Shown piece by piece: positions 20,436 to 29,598 of a stretch of 33,610 bases of DNA. Position 1 is the first letter of the stretch. Every line of letters starts with the position of its first letter. The notes beneath the pieces were generated by a model that did no database searches, was not told where the DNA came from, and saw only the letters and a program-made list of their open reading frames with translations. Position numbers and translations under genes: made by a program. This stretch comes from a virus, in the IMG/VR virus record IMGVR_UViG_3300025132_000150, positions 1 to 33,610 of that record; one strand, given 5' to 3'.

Positions 20436-23248
20436 TATCTATTTGTCATTTGTTTAAGTTTTTCTTCTTGTTTGGCAATATTCTTTTTTGCTTTATCTGT
20501 AAATTTATTTTTCATATTGCCGCTTGCTGATGTATATCCTGATGCTCTTTGCGTTGCTAGCTGTTGAATTAGTTTAGAATCAACAGGAGGTGGAGGAGGT
20601 GTATCTACAGCAGCTTTTAATTGTTTGACATCAACTATAACTTGATGCCTTGGATTTGGTTGTCTCGGATCTGTTGATCTTTTAGCGGCTATAAATGGAG
20701 CCATAGTGCCATCAATTCTACGCTCAATAACCATGTATCTCATTTCATCTGTAGGCGTTCCAGCACCCTTTAGTGGCATTAATACCAATCTGTTTTGTGG
20801 AGGCAAATCAACAAAACCTTCACCCTCTACAATCATTGAGTCGTATTTTGTTAAATAAAATTTTTTATCAGGTGTTAGATATTCTTCAGAAACCAAACGA
20901 TTTAGAAACTTAACAACCTGATGCCTATCATCTTTGTTAGGGAATATAGCAGACAATGCTTGGCGTGATCTGTTTACATTTCCAAAATCAAAATCCTGTA
21001 CAACTCCCTCTGTCTTTGGATAAAGATTTTTGAAGAATGCTTGTGTTGTTTCTTCAATTTGTTTTTTACTAGCATTGCCAGCTACTAAGTATTCAATATA
21101 TGGAAGCAAGTCTTTGGCAATATTAGGATTAACGGTATTGCTAGCAAAAGCATAATTGTCTGTTGTTGCTTCTGCAAGAAACTGATTAAGACCATCTGGA
21201 AACATTGCTGCTATCTTTGCGCCTTGAGTTGCTTTGTCACTATGCTGTGCGCGTATATCATCCATGATAGTAGGCAAATCATCATAGCCTCTAAACTTAG
21301 CAACACTTAATACAGCTTCAAAAAAGCCGTTTTCTTCCGAGCTTAGTTTAGACTTATGCCACATATTTGTAGCAGCCTTGCTTCCGTCAGTAGACAGCAC
21401 ACGACTAAACTGATCGTAATGTACCATTAATATTTGTTGAACTTCTGCTGGAAGATTATTTGAACCAGAATACATAACCTTCATATAATTCTGCAAAGAA
21501 TCAGGAAGAACATTTGTCCTTCTTACTATTTGTCCCCATTGATCTCTAGTGCTTACAGATTCTTGAGTTAAGAAAAACCGATCATTACCTTGCCCTATAG
21601 TATTAATTATAGCTTCATCAACAACTTCTGTATGCTTGTTATCTGTGCTTAATCCTCGACCATTTGCAACTTCATTTCCTGCTTTTATTGTTGCATTTGT
21701 TTTAGCATTTGCGGTTTCTATCTGTCCTTTCTTTACAGCGTGTCTGTTTATGTGCCGATACAATTTATCCGAATCAACAGCAACATCCATTGTCTCAATA
21801 ATTTTATCTGCTACTGACTTTAATTCATTAGGAACGCTACCAAACTGACCACTGCTATCTATATACTCAGCAAATTCTGAAGTTTGTTTAGAGTTTAATC
21901 CAGAGGCAACAAATGTACTTAAACCTTTAAGAAGTTCTGATCGTGACCTTGCTACAGAATTAAGTGCCGTTACCCTGTTAATTGCAGCGTCACCTTTAGC
22001 TGGATCAGCTAAAGCTATAGTAGCTTTTGCATGATCTTCAAAAACATTAATTGCACCATCAATATTTCCATTTGTTAATTGTGTAATAATTTCTCTATCA
22101 ACAGCTTCTCTTCTTGGAACCAGCCCAGCTTCAGCTTCAGCTTTGACAACTAAATTATCTTTCTTTGCTTCTCTTTCTTCTTCTGTTCTAATAGCATCTT
22201 TTGCATTTTCTTCATTAACCAATCTTGATTGCAAAGAAGCTAATTCAGTATCTGCAAAGTCTTTGATTTCATAGAATATATTTCGTGCTTCGTAGTAATC
22301 ACCATCTGCGTCTTTTACAAATTTAAGAGTGTCAGCAGTAAGGATTTCTTGTGCAATGCTTTGTAAAGGCACAGGCAATTTATCCAAGCCAACACCATTT
22401 GCTTCAAGCACTGTTCTAAAATCATTTATGTTAGAGGCTTTTAGTTCTTCGCTGCCTTGTACTAAAGCTGCTACCCTTGATATAACCCCGCTTGTTCTAG
22501 CCTTAAATATTTCTGTTCTGTAGGAATTAGACATTGCTCTAGTCATCCCAGTTGGATCAGAAATTGCTAAATCTTTTATTCTTTGTAATAGTCTAAGTTC
22601 ACCTGCTTTAGCATCAGTAACAGCTTTAGGATCATCTGATGCCCATAGTGTAGCTATGTCGGATACGCTTTCAGTAAAGTGAATATCAAAGTCTTGTAAA
22701 ATATTTGCTCTTACAGTTTTTGCCTGTTGCTCCATAAAATTAATTTTATTAGAAGCAAGCAAAGAAGCCCCAACAGCAGAAACAACCTGCTTAAAACTAG
22801 GGTCAACATGTTCTATAGATGAATCAATAAATTGAGCAAATGAATCAGAAAATAATGTTACTCCATTCGGATCATCTTTGTGTGTTATATAAAGTTCTTT
22901 AGCCTTGAGCTTAAAATCTGTTTCTATTTGACTAACATATCTTGCTTCAATTGCTCTTTTGTAAGCCTTTTGAGCGACAGTCCCAAACGATGCTGGGGCT
23001 GCTAGGTTAGTCATCATTTCTATTTCATTTGTTTCAGGGTTAATAGAACGTAAGGAACCTATTTCTTTAGACCGCGCTAAATCTTCACCAGCCTCAATAG
23101 CGTTAGCTTTTGCATTAGCAAAAGAGTTTTGAATCATCTGGTCTGCAATCTTATTGACGCTGCGGAACACAGCACCAGAACCAGTGTTTGCTCTAACCAC
23201 ACCAATAGGAGAAGCGAAGGTTGTTCTTTGTTGTTTAATTACAGCCAA
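20435..23248 (-). CDS. Internal virion protein C-like, T7 gp15 type (937 aa)
   Basis: A large, mostly helical, soluble protein in the gp14-gp15-gp16 order typical of T7-like core proteins. The N-terminus (KQQRTTFASPIGVVRANTGS, GSGAVFRSVNKIADQM) is like that of internal core proteins in related marine podoviruses. The body is rich in Ala/Glu/Lys/Asp helices. The C-terminal part has a sheet-like LVLMPLKGAGTPTDEMRYMV, then a proline run (about residues 887-892) and a basic tail. It begins with TTG (site AGGAGATTAAG just before) and is coupled by TAATG to the gp16-like gene. The function (ejectosome tube component) is by analogy with T7. Confidence 0.7.
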   Translation of the reverse strand: MAVIKQQRTTFASPIGVVRANTGSGAVFRSVNKIADQMIQNSFANAKANAIEAGEDLARSKEIGSLRSINPETNEIEMMTNLAAPASFGTVAQKAYKRAIEARYVSQIETDFKLKAKELYITHKDDPNGVTLFSDSFAQFIDSSIEHVDPSFKQVVSAVGASLLASNKINFMEQQAKTVRANILQDFDIHFTESVSDIATLWASDDPKAVTDAKAGELRLLQRIKDLAISDPTGMTRAMSNSYRTEIFKARTSGVISRVAALVQGSEELKASNINDFRTVLEANGVGLDKLPVPLQSIAQEILTADTLKFVKDADGDYYEARNIFYEIKDFADTELASLQSRLVNEENAKDAIRTEEEREAKKDNLVVKAEAEAGLVPRREAVDREIITQLTNGNIDGAINVFEDHAKATIALADPAKGDAAINRVTALNSVARSRSELLKGLSTFVASGLNSKQTSEFAEYIDSSGQFGSVPNELKSVADKIIETMDVAVDSDKLYRHINRHAVKKGQIETANAKTNATIKAGNEVANGRGLSTDNKHTEVVDEAIINTIGQGNDRFFLTQESVSTRDQWGQIVRRTNVLPDSLQNYMKVMYSGSNNLPAEVQQILMVHYDQFSRVLSTDGSKAATNMWHKSKLSSEENGFFEAVLSVAKFRGYDDLPTIMDDIRAQHSDKATQGAKIAAMFPDGLNQFLAEATTDNYAFASNTVNPNIAKDLLPYIEYLVAGNASKKQIEETTQAFFKNLYPKTEGVVQDFDFGNVNRSRQALSAIFPNKDDRHQVVKFLNRLVSEEYLTPDKKFYLTKYDSMIVEGEGFVDLPPQNRLVLMPLKGAGTPTDEMRYMVIERRIDGTMAPFIAAKRSTDPRQPNPRHQVIVDVKQLKAAVDTPPPPPVDSKLIQQLATQRASGYTSASGNMKNKFTDKAKKNIAKQEEKLKQMTNR

Positions 23249-23257
23249 CTTAATCTC

Positions 23258-23692
23258 CTATGTTTTAGTTTGTTGGTTCTGATAAAAGCCACTAGCAATA
23301 GCACTACCAGCACCAAGATACCCAGCCAGCATTGCGTTTCTACCTCTGGCCCTAGCCATGTCAGCTTCTTGTAGCTGCTGTGATGCTTTCATAAATCCAG
23401 TAGATGATATTTGAGCAGCGTCTTTAGTAGCTATTTCTTCTTGCGCTAACATAAAATTTTTCAAAGACCTATCAGATGGATCACGATTAAGGAAAGCAAA
23501 GAAAGCTAGGTTGTGGCTTTGTGCTTGTTGGAAATCACGCAACCTTGCATTAGACTTTTGAAATGCCTCAATTTTAGTTTGCCTAGCGTTAAGCTGCATT
23601 TGGTATCTATCGAATGCAGCCTCGTTAGCTTTGGCTTGCCCTTCTGCTATAGAAGAAGCTACTGATAAAAATGTGCCTATTGCTTGAAACAT
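23258..23692 (-). CDS. Internal virion protein B-like, T7 gp14 type (144 aa)
   Basis: Starts with a hydrophobic helix (FQAIGTFLSVASSIAEGQAK), followed by long helices (AAFDRYQMQLNARQTKIEAF, ARLRDFQQAQSHNLAFFAFL), and ends with an Ala/Gly membrane-like segment (MLAGYLGAGSAIASGFYQNQ). This arrangement, and the place between tail tube B and the gp15-like protein, identifies it as the gp14 equivalent, which forms the outer-membrane part of the ejection channel in T7. It is shorter than T7 gp14 (196 residues). It overlaps the tail tube B stop by TAATG. Confidence 0.7.
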   Translation of the reverse strand: MFQAIGTFLSVASSIAEGQAKANEAAFDRYQMQLNARQTKIEAFQKSNARLRDFQQAQSHNLAFFAFLNRDPSDRSLKNFMLAQEEIATKDAAQISSTGFMKASQQLQEADMARARGRNAMLAGYLGAGSAIASGFYQNQQTKT

Positions 23693-26259
23693 TAAAACGC
23701 TACCTCTGCTACTAAACCATTAATCTGTAATGATAATGGAGATATTTGTGTAATTTTAACCGTTGGGTCAGTGCTGTACCCAAGCAATCTAAACTCTTCT
23801 TTACCAGTAACAGCTACTCTATCTTGGCTAAAATTACTATTTACCTGTCTAATAACAAGCGCAGTTCCATTGACAGATACGGAAAGGGTAGAGTTTAAGT
23901 CTAATATTACCCTGTTAATCGCTCTAGGTTGCCCTGTGAGTGGCCCTCCGACCACTTGGGCATCAACAGGTAGTGTTTCAGCCTCTACGTTGAATGAGTA
24001 GCCAATCTCGGCGGATGTTATTTCTTCGACTGCTGAGACATCTACATTGCCACCAGCCACTGTAAACGAACCAAGATAGTCTGTGCCGCTAACTACATCT
24101 ACTACAGCACCATTTGCAAAGTGACTAGATACAGCAAATACACCAGCAGTTCCTGCAAACTTATCTGAAAAATCTAAATTGTATTCGCTATCCATTTCAG
24201 AAAGAATAAACTTTTGAGAGCCACCACCCTTGTCATGCTGCACTACAAAAAACACACGATCATCAATTACACACACAGAATGAAACTTACCCTGTGTTGT
24301 AAATTCTGACCATCCAGCACGTTCCTCTGATCTGTTAGAAGTAAAAATAGCTATCTTACCATTCCTATTTATAAGGAACGCATAAGATTCTGGTCTGTTT
24401 ATTGCGCCAGTAAGAACGCCCATTTGTACTGGATCAGTAATTAAATGAGGCGAAAGTGTACTTATCCCTGTAGAAACATAAGCACCCTCAGAGTCCGAAA
24501 AGATGTATTCTCTAACAACAGACCCTGTTTTCTGAACAAACAAAGTTGCACCATCAAAAGGTTGAGGTCTTACAGAACTAGCCCCATAGGGAGTTTGTCT
24601 TTTGATTTGTGCATTAGTAGGCGTAATTGGTTTGTCTGTAAACGCAGGAATATAAAATTCGTTAGTGCTACTAAACAATTGCAGATCACGATTTGATACT
24701 ATGTGGCGTATAGTGTTTATTTCACCAATACTTGCCGTTAAATCGAGAGCGTCATTGTCGTCACCATCACCTACATCAAAATTAAAATATGATGCAGACT
24801 GACTAGCCCATATTCCATCTGGCTGAGATATTGTTCCAGCAAACCACAGTCTGTTTTCATGGAACGCTACAGCAGCAGGGAATCCCCTTAAAGCACTGTA
24901 AGACTGTTCTTCCCATTCAGTTGTCGGCGCATGAGTTGTAACTTTAATACTACCGCCACCTACAGAAGTGTTGGCTGCGTTTTGACCGCATGTAACTACA
25001 AAAACATTTTCATCAATTACTTCTTGTATTGTTCTTGTGCCATTTATATTAGCAGCACTTATACCGCCAACAGCACCAGCATTACTTAATGTTATAGAAT
25101 CATTTACCTTCAATCCGTGAAGAGCAAACGTAACCTCAACATCAGCAACACCTTCAGTAGTTTCTATAGCATCAGCAGCTAATCTTACAGTTAGATTACC
25201 TATAACATTTCCTGTGGCTGATGTGCTGGATGCTACAGCAGTAATTACTATTTCATTGCCTTGATAGCGAAGCCTTGTATTAACATGCCCTGATTCAAAA
25301 TATGCTGCGCTAGTTGTCAGTGTTATTCCATTACCGCTTGTAGCAGATGGGTCTAGTGTTACATCTTTAGCGTGAAAAGAATAATATGGTTGGTTAATAC
25401 CAAACTGATCTATCCTTGAATCAAAGTTATAAGTAGTAACTTGGAATGTTGTTAAACTTGTTCTCTCTAATTGCCTCACCATAAAAGTCTGATGAGCAAT
25501 AAACATGATGTCACCAGATTGAGCAAAGGTAAGCTCTTCTAATATATCATCTCCAAAAGGAAGAGCAGCAGAGCTAGTATCAGCAGTGATTGTTTGTATA
25601 AGCGATACTGCACCAGTTGTAGGACTAATCTGGAATATTCTAATTTTAGCATCCTCAAGTGATACTATATATCGCTCATCATCAGAAAATATAAATGGGA
25701 CTAACCTGTGTTGACGCTTAGTGTTGCCAGTAAAATCAGCTACAGTTAATCTAGTTGTATCGGAAGATGTAACAGTAAGATTATCAGTAGAGTTGTAGCT
25801 GTCTCTTTTAACAGTAACAACAGCGGCAGCAGGATTGGTTACAGTAAATCCTGATACAGCGTTTAATGCGGCAAATATATTATCTGCTGTTGTGTTATTG
25901 TCTACATTAGCTCTTACAAAATGTTTATTACCAACACTGGCACTTGGCAATGAACTACCAGCAGTTTCAAACTCAAGAGTTATTTCAGTATCGCCTGTAT
26001 TCAAAACAATAGTAGAGCCAACAGCAATATTAGCATAATCACTAACTGTAATTGTGCATGTCACAGGGTCTACAGTTGTATCAAACTCATATATACGCTC
26101 AGTACCAAATCGCCTAAGTAAGCCACCCTCATTACGCAAGAAAAAGTTTTCTACTTTTTTTGCAGCAGCAGTGTATATTTTTGTATCAGTTCTTGATGTT
26201 AAGGATGGGCTTACTTCACCAAACTGAAAGTTTGCTAACGGAACACGGATTCTAGGCAT
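23692..26259 (-). CDS. Tail tubular protein B-like / tail nozzle (855 aa)
   Basis: The nozzle of the short tail, by analogy with T7 gp12 (794 residues). The N-terminal PLANFQFGEVSPSLTSRTDT, KIYTAAAKKVENFFLRNEGG, LLRRFGTERIYEF is the conserved opening of this family (a G..SP....R.D...Y...... N......GG...R.GT pattern). A central domain includes FPAAVAFHENRLWFAGTISQ, PDGIWASQSASYFNF, and a later VREYIFSDSEGAYVST. An inserted sheet domain (about residues 65-170, with NIAVGSTIVLNTGDTEITLE) looks like an Ig-like addition. Coupled by TAATG to the gene before and after. Confidence 0.85.
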   Translation of the reverse strand: MPRIRVPLANFQFGEVSPSLTSRTDTKIYTAAAKKVENFFLRNEGGLLRRFGTERIYEFDTTVDPVTCTITVSDYANIAVGSTIVLNTGDTEITLEFETAGSSLPSASVGNKHFVRANVDNNTTADNIFAALNAVSGFTVTNPAAAVVTVKRDSYNSTDNLTVTSSDTTRLTVADFTGNTKRQHRLVPFIFSDDERYIVSLEDAKIRIFQISPTTGAVSLIQTITADTSSAALPFGDDILEELTFAQSGDIMFIAHQTFMVRQLERTSLTTFQVTTYNFDSRIDQFGINQPYYSFHAKDVTLDPSATSGNGITLTTSAAYFESGHVNTRLRYQGNEIVITAVASSTSATGNVIGNLTVRLAADAIETTEGVADVEVTFALHGLKVNDSITLSNAGAVGGISAANINGTRTIQEVIDENVFVVTCGQNAANTSVGGGSIKVTTHAPTTEWEEQSYSALRGFPAAVAFHENRLWFAGTISQPDGIWASQSASYFNFDVGDGDDNDALDLTASIGEINTIRHIVSNRDLQLFSSTNEFYIPAFTDKPITPTNAQIKRQTPYGASSVRPQPFDGATLFVQKTGSVVREYIFSDSEGAYVSTGISTLSPHLITDPVQMGVLTGAINRPESYAFLINRNGKIAIFTSNRSEERAGWSEFTTQGKFHSVCVIDDRVFFVVQHDKGGGSQKFILSEMDSEYNLDFSDKFAGTAGVFAVSSHFANGAVVDVVSGTDYLGSFTVAGGNVDVSAVEEITSAEIGYSFNVEAETLPVDAQVVGGPLTGQPRAINRVILDLNSTLSVSVNGTALVIRQVNSNFSQDRVAVTGKEEFRLLGYSTDPTVKITQISPLSLQINGLVAEVAF

Positions 26260-26849
26260 TAACTAAGCCTTTCAGTACGAAACCTCGATGTCACAAGCTT
26301 TCTTGCGGTTTGTTGCTGAGAATCTAAACTACGAGCTTTTGCCATTGCACTGGCTGCTTGTTGCTGCATTAGATTAGCAAGCGTTGCATCTCTAGCAATG
26401 GATGTTGCAAATACTACAGCTAATGAATATTCAACGGCTAAAGTAAAATAAGAGGGCCAAGTATCTTCAGTTGCTCTAAAAGAGTAGTCTGCAATGATAA
26501 CATCATTTGCTGATGTATCTGCAAATACCTTTGAGCCATATATTTGATATTCTATTTGTAATGTGCCTGATGTAATAGCGTGAACCATTAAGCAATCATC
26601 AGGAAGCTGGTAAGCATTAGTATATCTACCAGTTGGTTTTGCGGTTAAAAGATTTAATACTGATTGATTGGTAGCAAACCGCCAACGAGAATTAACTAAA
26701 GCAGCCCTTGCTACATCTTCATACATATTAACAGCCACTAATGCTTCAGTGCTTGTCTCTCCAAAAGAAGTAATCGGGTTCGCGCCAATAAGAATCAAAG
26801 CACGACTTGATATATCAATTGCTGAATCTGCGGTGGTGCTAACTGTCAT
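26259..26849 (-). CDS. Tail tubular protein A-like / gatekeeper (196 aa)
   Basis: Same length as T7 gp11 (196 residues). The N-terminus IDISSRALILIGANPITSFG, ETSTEALVAVNMYEDVARAA and SRWRFATNQ is the typical adaptor start (A...L..iG..PI.SL......A..........R...L....W.FA). YQLPDDCLMVHAI is the conserved middle motif. It connects the portal to the nozzle. The ATG has no obvious ribosome site and lies just after a strong hairpin (26857-26890), so its expression may be limited relative to the capsid gene. Confidence 0.85.
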   Translation of the reverse strand: MTVSTTADSAIDISSRALILIGANPITSFGETSTEALVAVNMYEDVARAALVNSRWRFATNQSVLNLLTAKPTGRYTNAYQLPDDCLMVHAITSGTLQIEYQIYGSKVFADTSANDVIIADYSFRATEDTWPSYFTLAVEYSLAVVFATSIARDATLANLMQQQAASAMAKARSLDSQQQTARKLVTSRFRTERLS

Positions 26850-26856
26850 GTGCGGT

Positions 26857-26890
26857 TAGGGGAGGTAAGTTAATGCCTTGACCTCCCCTA
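26857..26890 (-). terminator. Perfect 10-bp hairpin between capsid genes and tail genes
   Basis: TAGGGGAGGT (26857-26866) and ACCTCCCCTA (26881-26890) pair perfectly around a 14-nt loop. It lies between the decoration-like gene and the tail tube A gene on the late strand. There is no T run after it, so it may be a partial attenuator or an RNA processing or stability element. T7 has a terminator in the same relative place, after the capsid gene. Confidence 0.6.
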
Positions 26891-26895
26891 CTCCT

Positions 26896-27159
26896 TTAGT
26901 CTGAATCTGTTTCAGCTATAGCTGTACCATCAGATACGTCTACAACAGAACCAGTATTGGAAAGCACACTAACAAAACTTGTTGTCGGTGTGTTTGTGTC
27001 AGCTACCATAATAACATCACGAACTGCAAGCATGTTCGCTGCGTCATTAAAATAACCAGCAGTGTTTACAGTAGCAATAGCATCGGTAGTGGAGTACCAC
27101 CACAAGTTGCCATTTGATGCCCCTGCAAGACGAGTAAGACCAGATGCTGCGTATGCCAT
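26896..27159 (-). CDS. Head decoration-like / capsid accessory protein (87 aa)
   Basis: AYAASGLTRLAGASNGNLWW, YSTTDAIATVNTAGYFNDAA and VRDVIMVADTN fit a small protein very common directly after phage major capsid genes (pattern .WsY.T.DA...V...GYFNda...l..GD.I...). I do not know its proven role; head stabilisation or decoration is the usual guess. RBS AAAGGGGATTAGAA. The acidic tail (AETDSD) is followed by the hairpin at 26857-26890. Confidence 0.7.
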   Translation of the reverse strand: MAYAASGLTRLAGASNGNLWWYSTTDAIATVNTAGYFNDAANMLAVRDVIMVADTNTPTTSFVSVLSNTGSVVDVSDGTAIAETDSD

Positions 27160-27173
27160 TTCTAATCCCCTTT

Positions 27174-27986
27174 CTAGTTATTATCTAGCAGTTCGTAAAC
27201 GCCGTTGTCATCAATGACAGCAGCACCCATTGACATCATTGATGTTGCTAGGTGTGCTACCTTCTCAGGAACGTAGTTTAACTCAGTTGTTACATCGGAG
27301 GTAATGCCAAGACCTATAGCGGATGTATGGTAACACATATTCTTGCCACCAGTTACAGCCGATGTAGAGAAAATCTTGAAGCCAAGAAATTCTTTCATGG
27401 TCATTCCACCTGCGAATGGTAAGTTTTGCTCACCAACAAAGTCTGAAGAAGCAAACTCATTGATTGCAAATAGGTCAGCATATCCTGCTGGGTGCATTGC
27501 AATGTAGCGTCCACCGTCTTCTGGAATGTTAGCAGAACCAAAAGTCTCAAAGACAGTCAGAAGATTTGCCTTAGTTACGGCTGCACCAGTTGCGCTAATC
27601 TGTGTTGAATTAGCACCAGCGTCCATTGCTGTAATAAGGATTTCATCAGTCTTACGACCTAGAGCAGCAGCAGCAGACTTAGCTACAGCTTGACGCTCAT
27701 CAATGTTTGTCTTCAATTCGTCGAGCTTGTCAATATACTCGGCAGCATAGAAGTCAGCCATTGTTGCTTCTACAGTTGTATGCGCCAACTCCATTGGAGT
27801 TACCATACCGTTGCGTGATTTAGTTGAAGCAGAGCCAGCACCGATTTTTTGGAATCGTACTACTGATCCAGCCACATTGCTTACTGTGCGTACAGTGTTC
27901 CGCAATTTAGAACCCATGCGCTGATAGGCAATGTGAACCTCTGATTCAAACTGTTTAATAAAGGCGGTATCAATTGTATTCGCCAT
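27174..27986 (-). CDS. Major capsid protein (270 aa)
   Basis: Reads as a small phage capsid protein of the Phage_capsid_2 kind: TAFIKQFESEVHIAYQRMGS, LRNTVRTVSNVAGSVVRFQK (the sheet-rich arm), YAAEYIDKLDELKTNIDERQ, AAAALGRKTDEILITAMDAG, GRYIAMHPAGYADLFAINEF, and a C-terminal MSMGAAVIDDNGVYEL. The phrases 'D.LD......D.R.......A..alGR..D..I..A' and 'd.L...P..y.dl' are typical. It is shorter than T7 gp10A (345) but in the expected slot after the scaffold and gp13-like genes. It has its own 89-bp leader with an RBS (GAAGGA). Confidence 0.85.
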   Translation of the reverse strand: MANTIDTAFIKQFESEVHIAYQRMGSKLRNTVRTVSNVAGSVVRFQKIGAGSASTKSRNGMVTPMELAHTTVEATMADFYAAEYIDKLDELKTNIDERQAVAKSAAAALGRKTDEILITAMDAGANSTQISATGAAVTKANLLTVFETFGSANIPEDGGRYIAMHPAGYADLFAINEFASSDFVGEQNLPFAGGMTMKEFLGFKIFSTSAVTGGKNMCYHTSAIGLGITSDVTTELNYVPEKVAHLATSMMSMGAAVIDDNGVYELLDNN

Positions 27987-27994
27987 TTTACAGT

Positions 27995-28075
27995 CCTTCT
28001 CTTTAAGGTTGTTAAGTTACATTTTTTGCGGTTATCTGCGTGACAGCATCATAGCAATTGTCCTTATAGGGTCGC
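27995..28075 (-). promoter_or_regulatory. Capsid gene leader with possible extended -10 promoter
   Basis: The longest gap in the middle of the late operon. On the minus strand it contains TGCTATGAT, an extended -10 type element (TGnTATAAT-like), but no good -35. An extra start for the capsid gene would raise its expression. The evidence is a single motif only. Confidence 0.3.
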
Positions 28076-28582
28076 TCAGTGTATTACAGGCCGTTTATCA
28101 AGATAATAGACATTATTTTTTTCATTAACGCAACGCACAAAACGCATCATCTGATGACCACAGATTTCATAAATCTCTTCATCAAAGGTAAACCCACACC
28201 AAGAAAGCCACATTATTGTTTCGTGATGGTCTACAGGAACATAGTTTTCTAAAGAATCATATCCCTCTTGCAGTAGCTCAATTACGCCTCGACACCCTCT
28301 TAGAAAGGGTCGAAAGTTATTATTGATACCGCCAGTACCAAGCATCCATATACGTCCAAAGCGATCTTCTATTGGAACATTCCCTGTCATGGCAATAGGA
28401 TCATTGTCTAATCTTAGTGTAAAAGTTTTTGACCCACTAATAACTAAAGGCTCAGTAAGAGCCTCTAGTGGTGTTACGCCCCATATTAAACACTCTCTTC
28501 GGTCATTGAACCTCAGATAGTCACATATAGCTTCAGCATGTTCTGGTCGGCTTTTAACTAGCGAAAGCCTACCAATTCTCAT
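28076..28582 (-). CDS. GNAT-like acyltransferase-fold protein, T7 gp13 type (168 aa)
   Basis: The N-terminal segment GRLSLVKSRPEHAEAICDYL, RFNDRRECLIWG and the following TLRLDNDPIAMTGNVP, GRIWMLGTGGINNN have the layout of the T7 gp13 (DUF2833-like) family, which resembles GNAT acyltransferases: the I..R....D...i.......DR.E, then W.LGT..i. It is needed for T7 virion maturation; enzymatic activity is unproven. I start at the ATG at 28582, which has AAGGAGATT before it and lies 7 bp after the scaffold stop. The longer frame to 28621 would overlap the scaffold gene and lacks a usable RBS. Confidence 0.7.
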   Translation of the reverse strand: MRIGRLSLVKSRPEHAEAICDYLRFNDRRECLIWGVTPLEALTEPLVISGSKTFTLRLDNDPIAMTGNVPIEDRFGRIWMLGTGGINNNFRPFLRGCRGVIELLQEGYDSLENYVPVDHHETIMWLSWCGFTFDEEIYEICGHQMMRFVRCVNEKNNVYYLDKRPVIH

Positions 28583-28589
28583 AATCTCC

Positions 28590-29333
28590 TTATCCATTAG
28601 GATAAAGAGTTTTCCACCCATCCTCTACTTCTTTAACAAAAGCAGGATCACGCCTTGATGGATCATGCCATCTAGGATCAAGCATTTTAGATTCAAGAGA
28701 TTCTTTAGTTACCTTGCTAACAGGTTGGGATGTTGTTGCTGGGCCTGATTGCTTTGTCATTTCCATAATGCGTTCCATGGCTTTAAGACCTTCTGCCGTT
28801 TCACACATTCTTTCTATAGCTGGCAATTCAGTTTCAGCAAACGTATTAGCAGCAAACAACTCTACAGCATCTGTTCTTGCTTTAGCATTGTCTCCAAGTT
28901 TTGCTAGCTCTGCATCATAGTCTGGCCCATCAGCACCAGTATAATCAGCATACTTTTGGATGCCACCTTCAAACTCTTCTTGACTAAATCCATTTTCCCA
29001 TGCGTGGTTAGCCCACCATTGTAACAAAGGATTTTCTGCTGCTAGAGATTCATCTATGCTATCGGGCAAAACATAATCACCTGCTGTAGCAGGTCTATTA
29101 GCAAAAGCTTCTGTTTCAAGCTCTTCCATTAAAGAGCTTTTTATGTCTTCTTCTTTTTTCCCAACATGAGATTCAAGCTCTGAATAAGATTCAACCATAG
29201 CTTCTGGTGTTGTAAACTTTTCGGGCAGCCAATCAGGACGCTCACTAGGAGCAGCGTCTGCAAGTAATGGATCACCACCTTCAGTAACTACTTGTGTTTC
29301 TGCTGGTGCTTCAGCTTGTTGTTCTTCACTCAT
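28590..29333 (-). CDS. Capsid scaffold / assembly protein (247 aa)
   Basis: Very acidic and helical, with the typical opening of phage scaffold proteins: a disordered Glu/Ala N-terminus, then RPDWLPEKFTTPEAMVESYS, ELESHVGKKEED, which is the conserved 'WLP.KF.tpe....SY.eLe...G' motif. The middle is helical, with DYVLPDSIDESLAAENPLLQ, WWANHAWENGFSQEEFEGG. The C-terminus is basic/aromatic (DPRWHDPSRRDPAFVKEVED, GWKTLYPNG), as expected for the part that binds the capsid protein. It lies between the portal-side small gene and the gp13-like gene; overlaps the former by 8 nt. Confidence 0.85.
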   Translation of the reverse strand: MSEEQQAEAPAETQVVTEGGDPLLADAAPSERPDWLPEKFTTPEAMVESYSELESHVGKKEEDIKSSLMEELETEAFANRPATAGDYVLPDSIDESLAAENPLLQWWANHAWENGFSQEEFEGGIQKYADYTGADGPDYDAELAKLGDNAKARTDAVELFAANTFAETELPAIERMCETAEGLKAMERIMEMTKQSGPATTSQPVSKVTKESLESKMLDPRWHDPSRRDPAFVKEVEDGWKTLYPNG

Positions 29334-29595
29334 TGTTCTTTACCTTATGTGCATGTTTAATACGAGTTTCTATTAGGCCAACTAAATACCTTTGGCCTTC
29401 TACATGTCTTAGCTCACCATCACTTACTGCGGGGCCATTGACTAACTCTATTGTTATGGAACGCAGATATTTAAGAAACTCTTGACCAAGTTCAGTTCCA
29501 AATAATGCTGCTGTGTTTAAGCTAATTTTTGCGTCTTCACTCTGATTACGATGAAATCCGTCAACGCCTATATAGGCATTATTGTTTTTCGCCAA
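29326..29595 (-). CDS. Hypothetical head-region protein (89 aa)
   Basis: Begins with TTG at 29595, with AGGAG a few bases upstream; the stop of the portal gene is 4 bp away. The protein reads YIGVDGFHRNQSEDAKISLN, TAALFGTELGQEFLKYLRSI, with a basic tail (ETRIKHAHKVKNNE). Small proteins with 'LFgT..G...L.yL.si' lie between portal and scaffold in other marine podoviruses; function unknown. The position suggests a virion or assembly role. Confidence 0.65.
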   Translation of the reverse strand: MAKNNNAYIGVDGFHRNQSEDAKISLNTAALFGTELGQEFLKYLRSITIELVNGPAVSDGELRHVEGQRYLVGLIETRIKHAHKVKNNE

Positions 29596-29598
29596 TCA

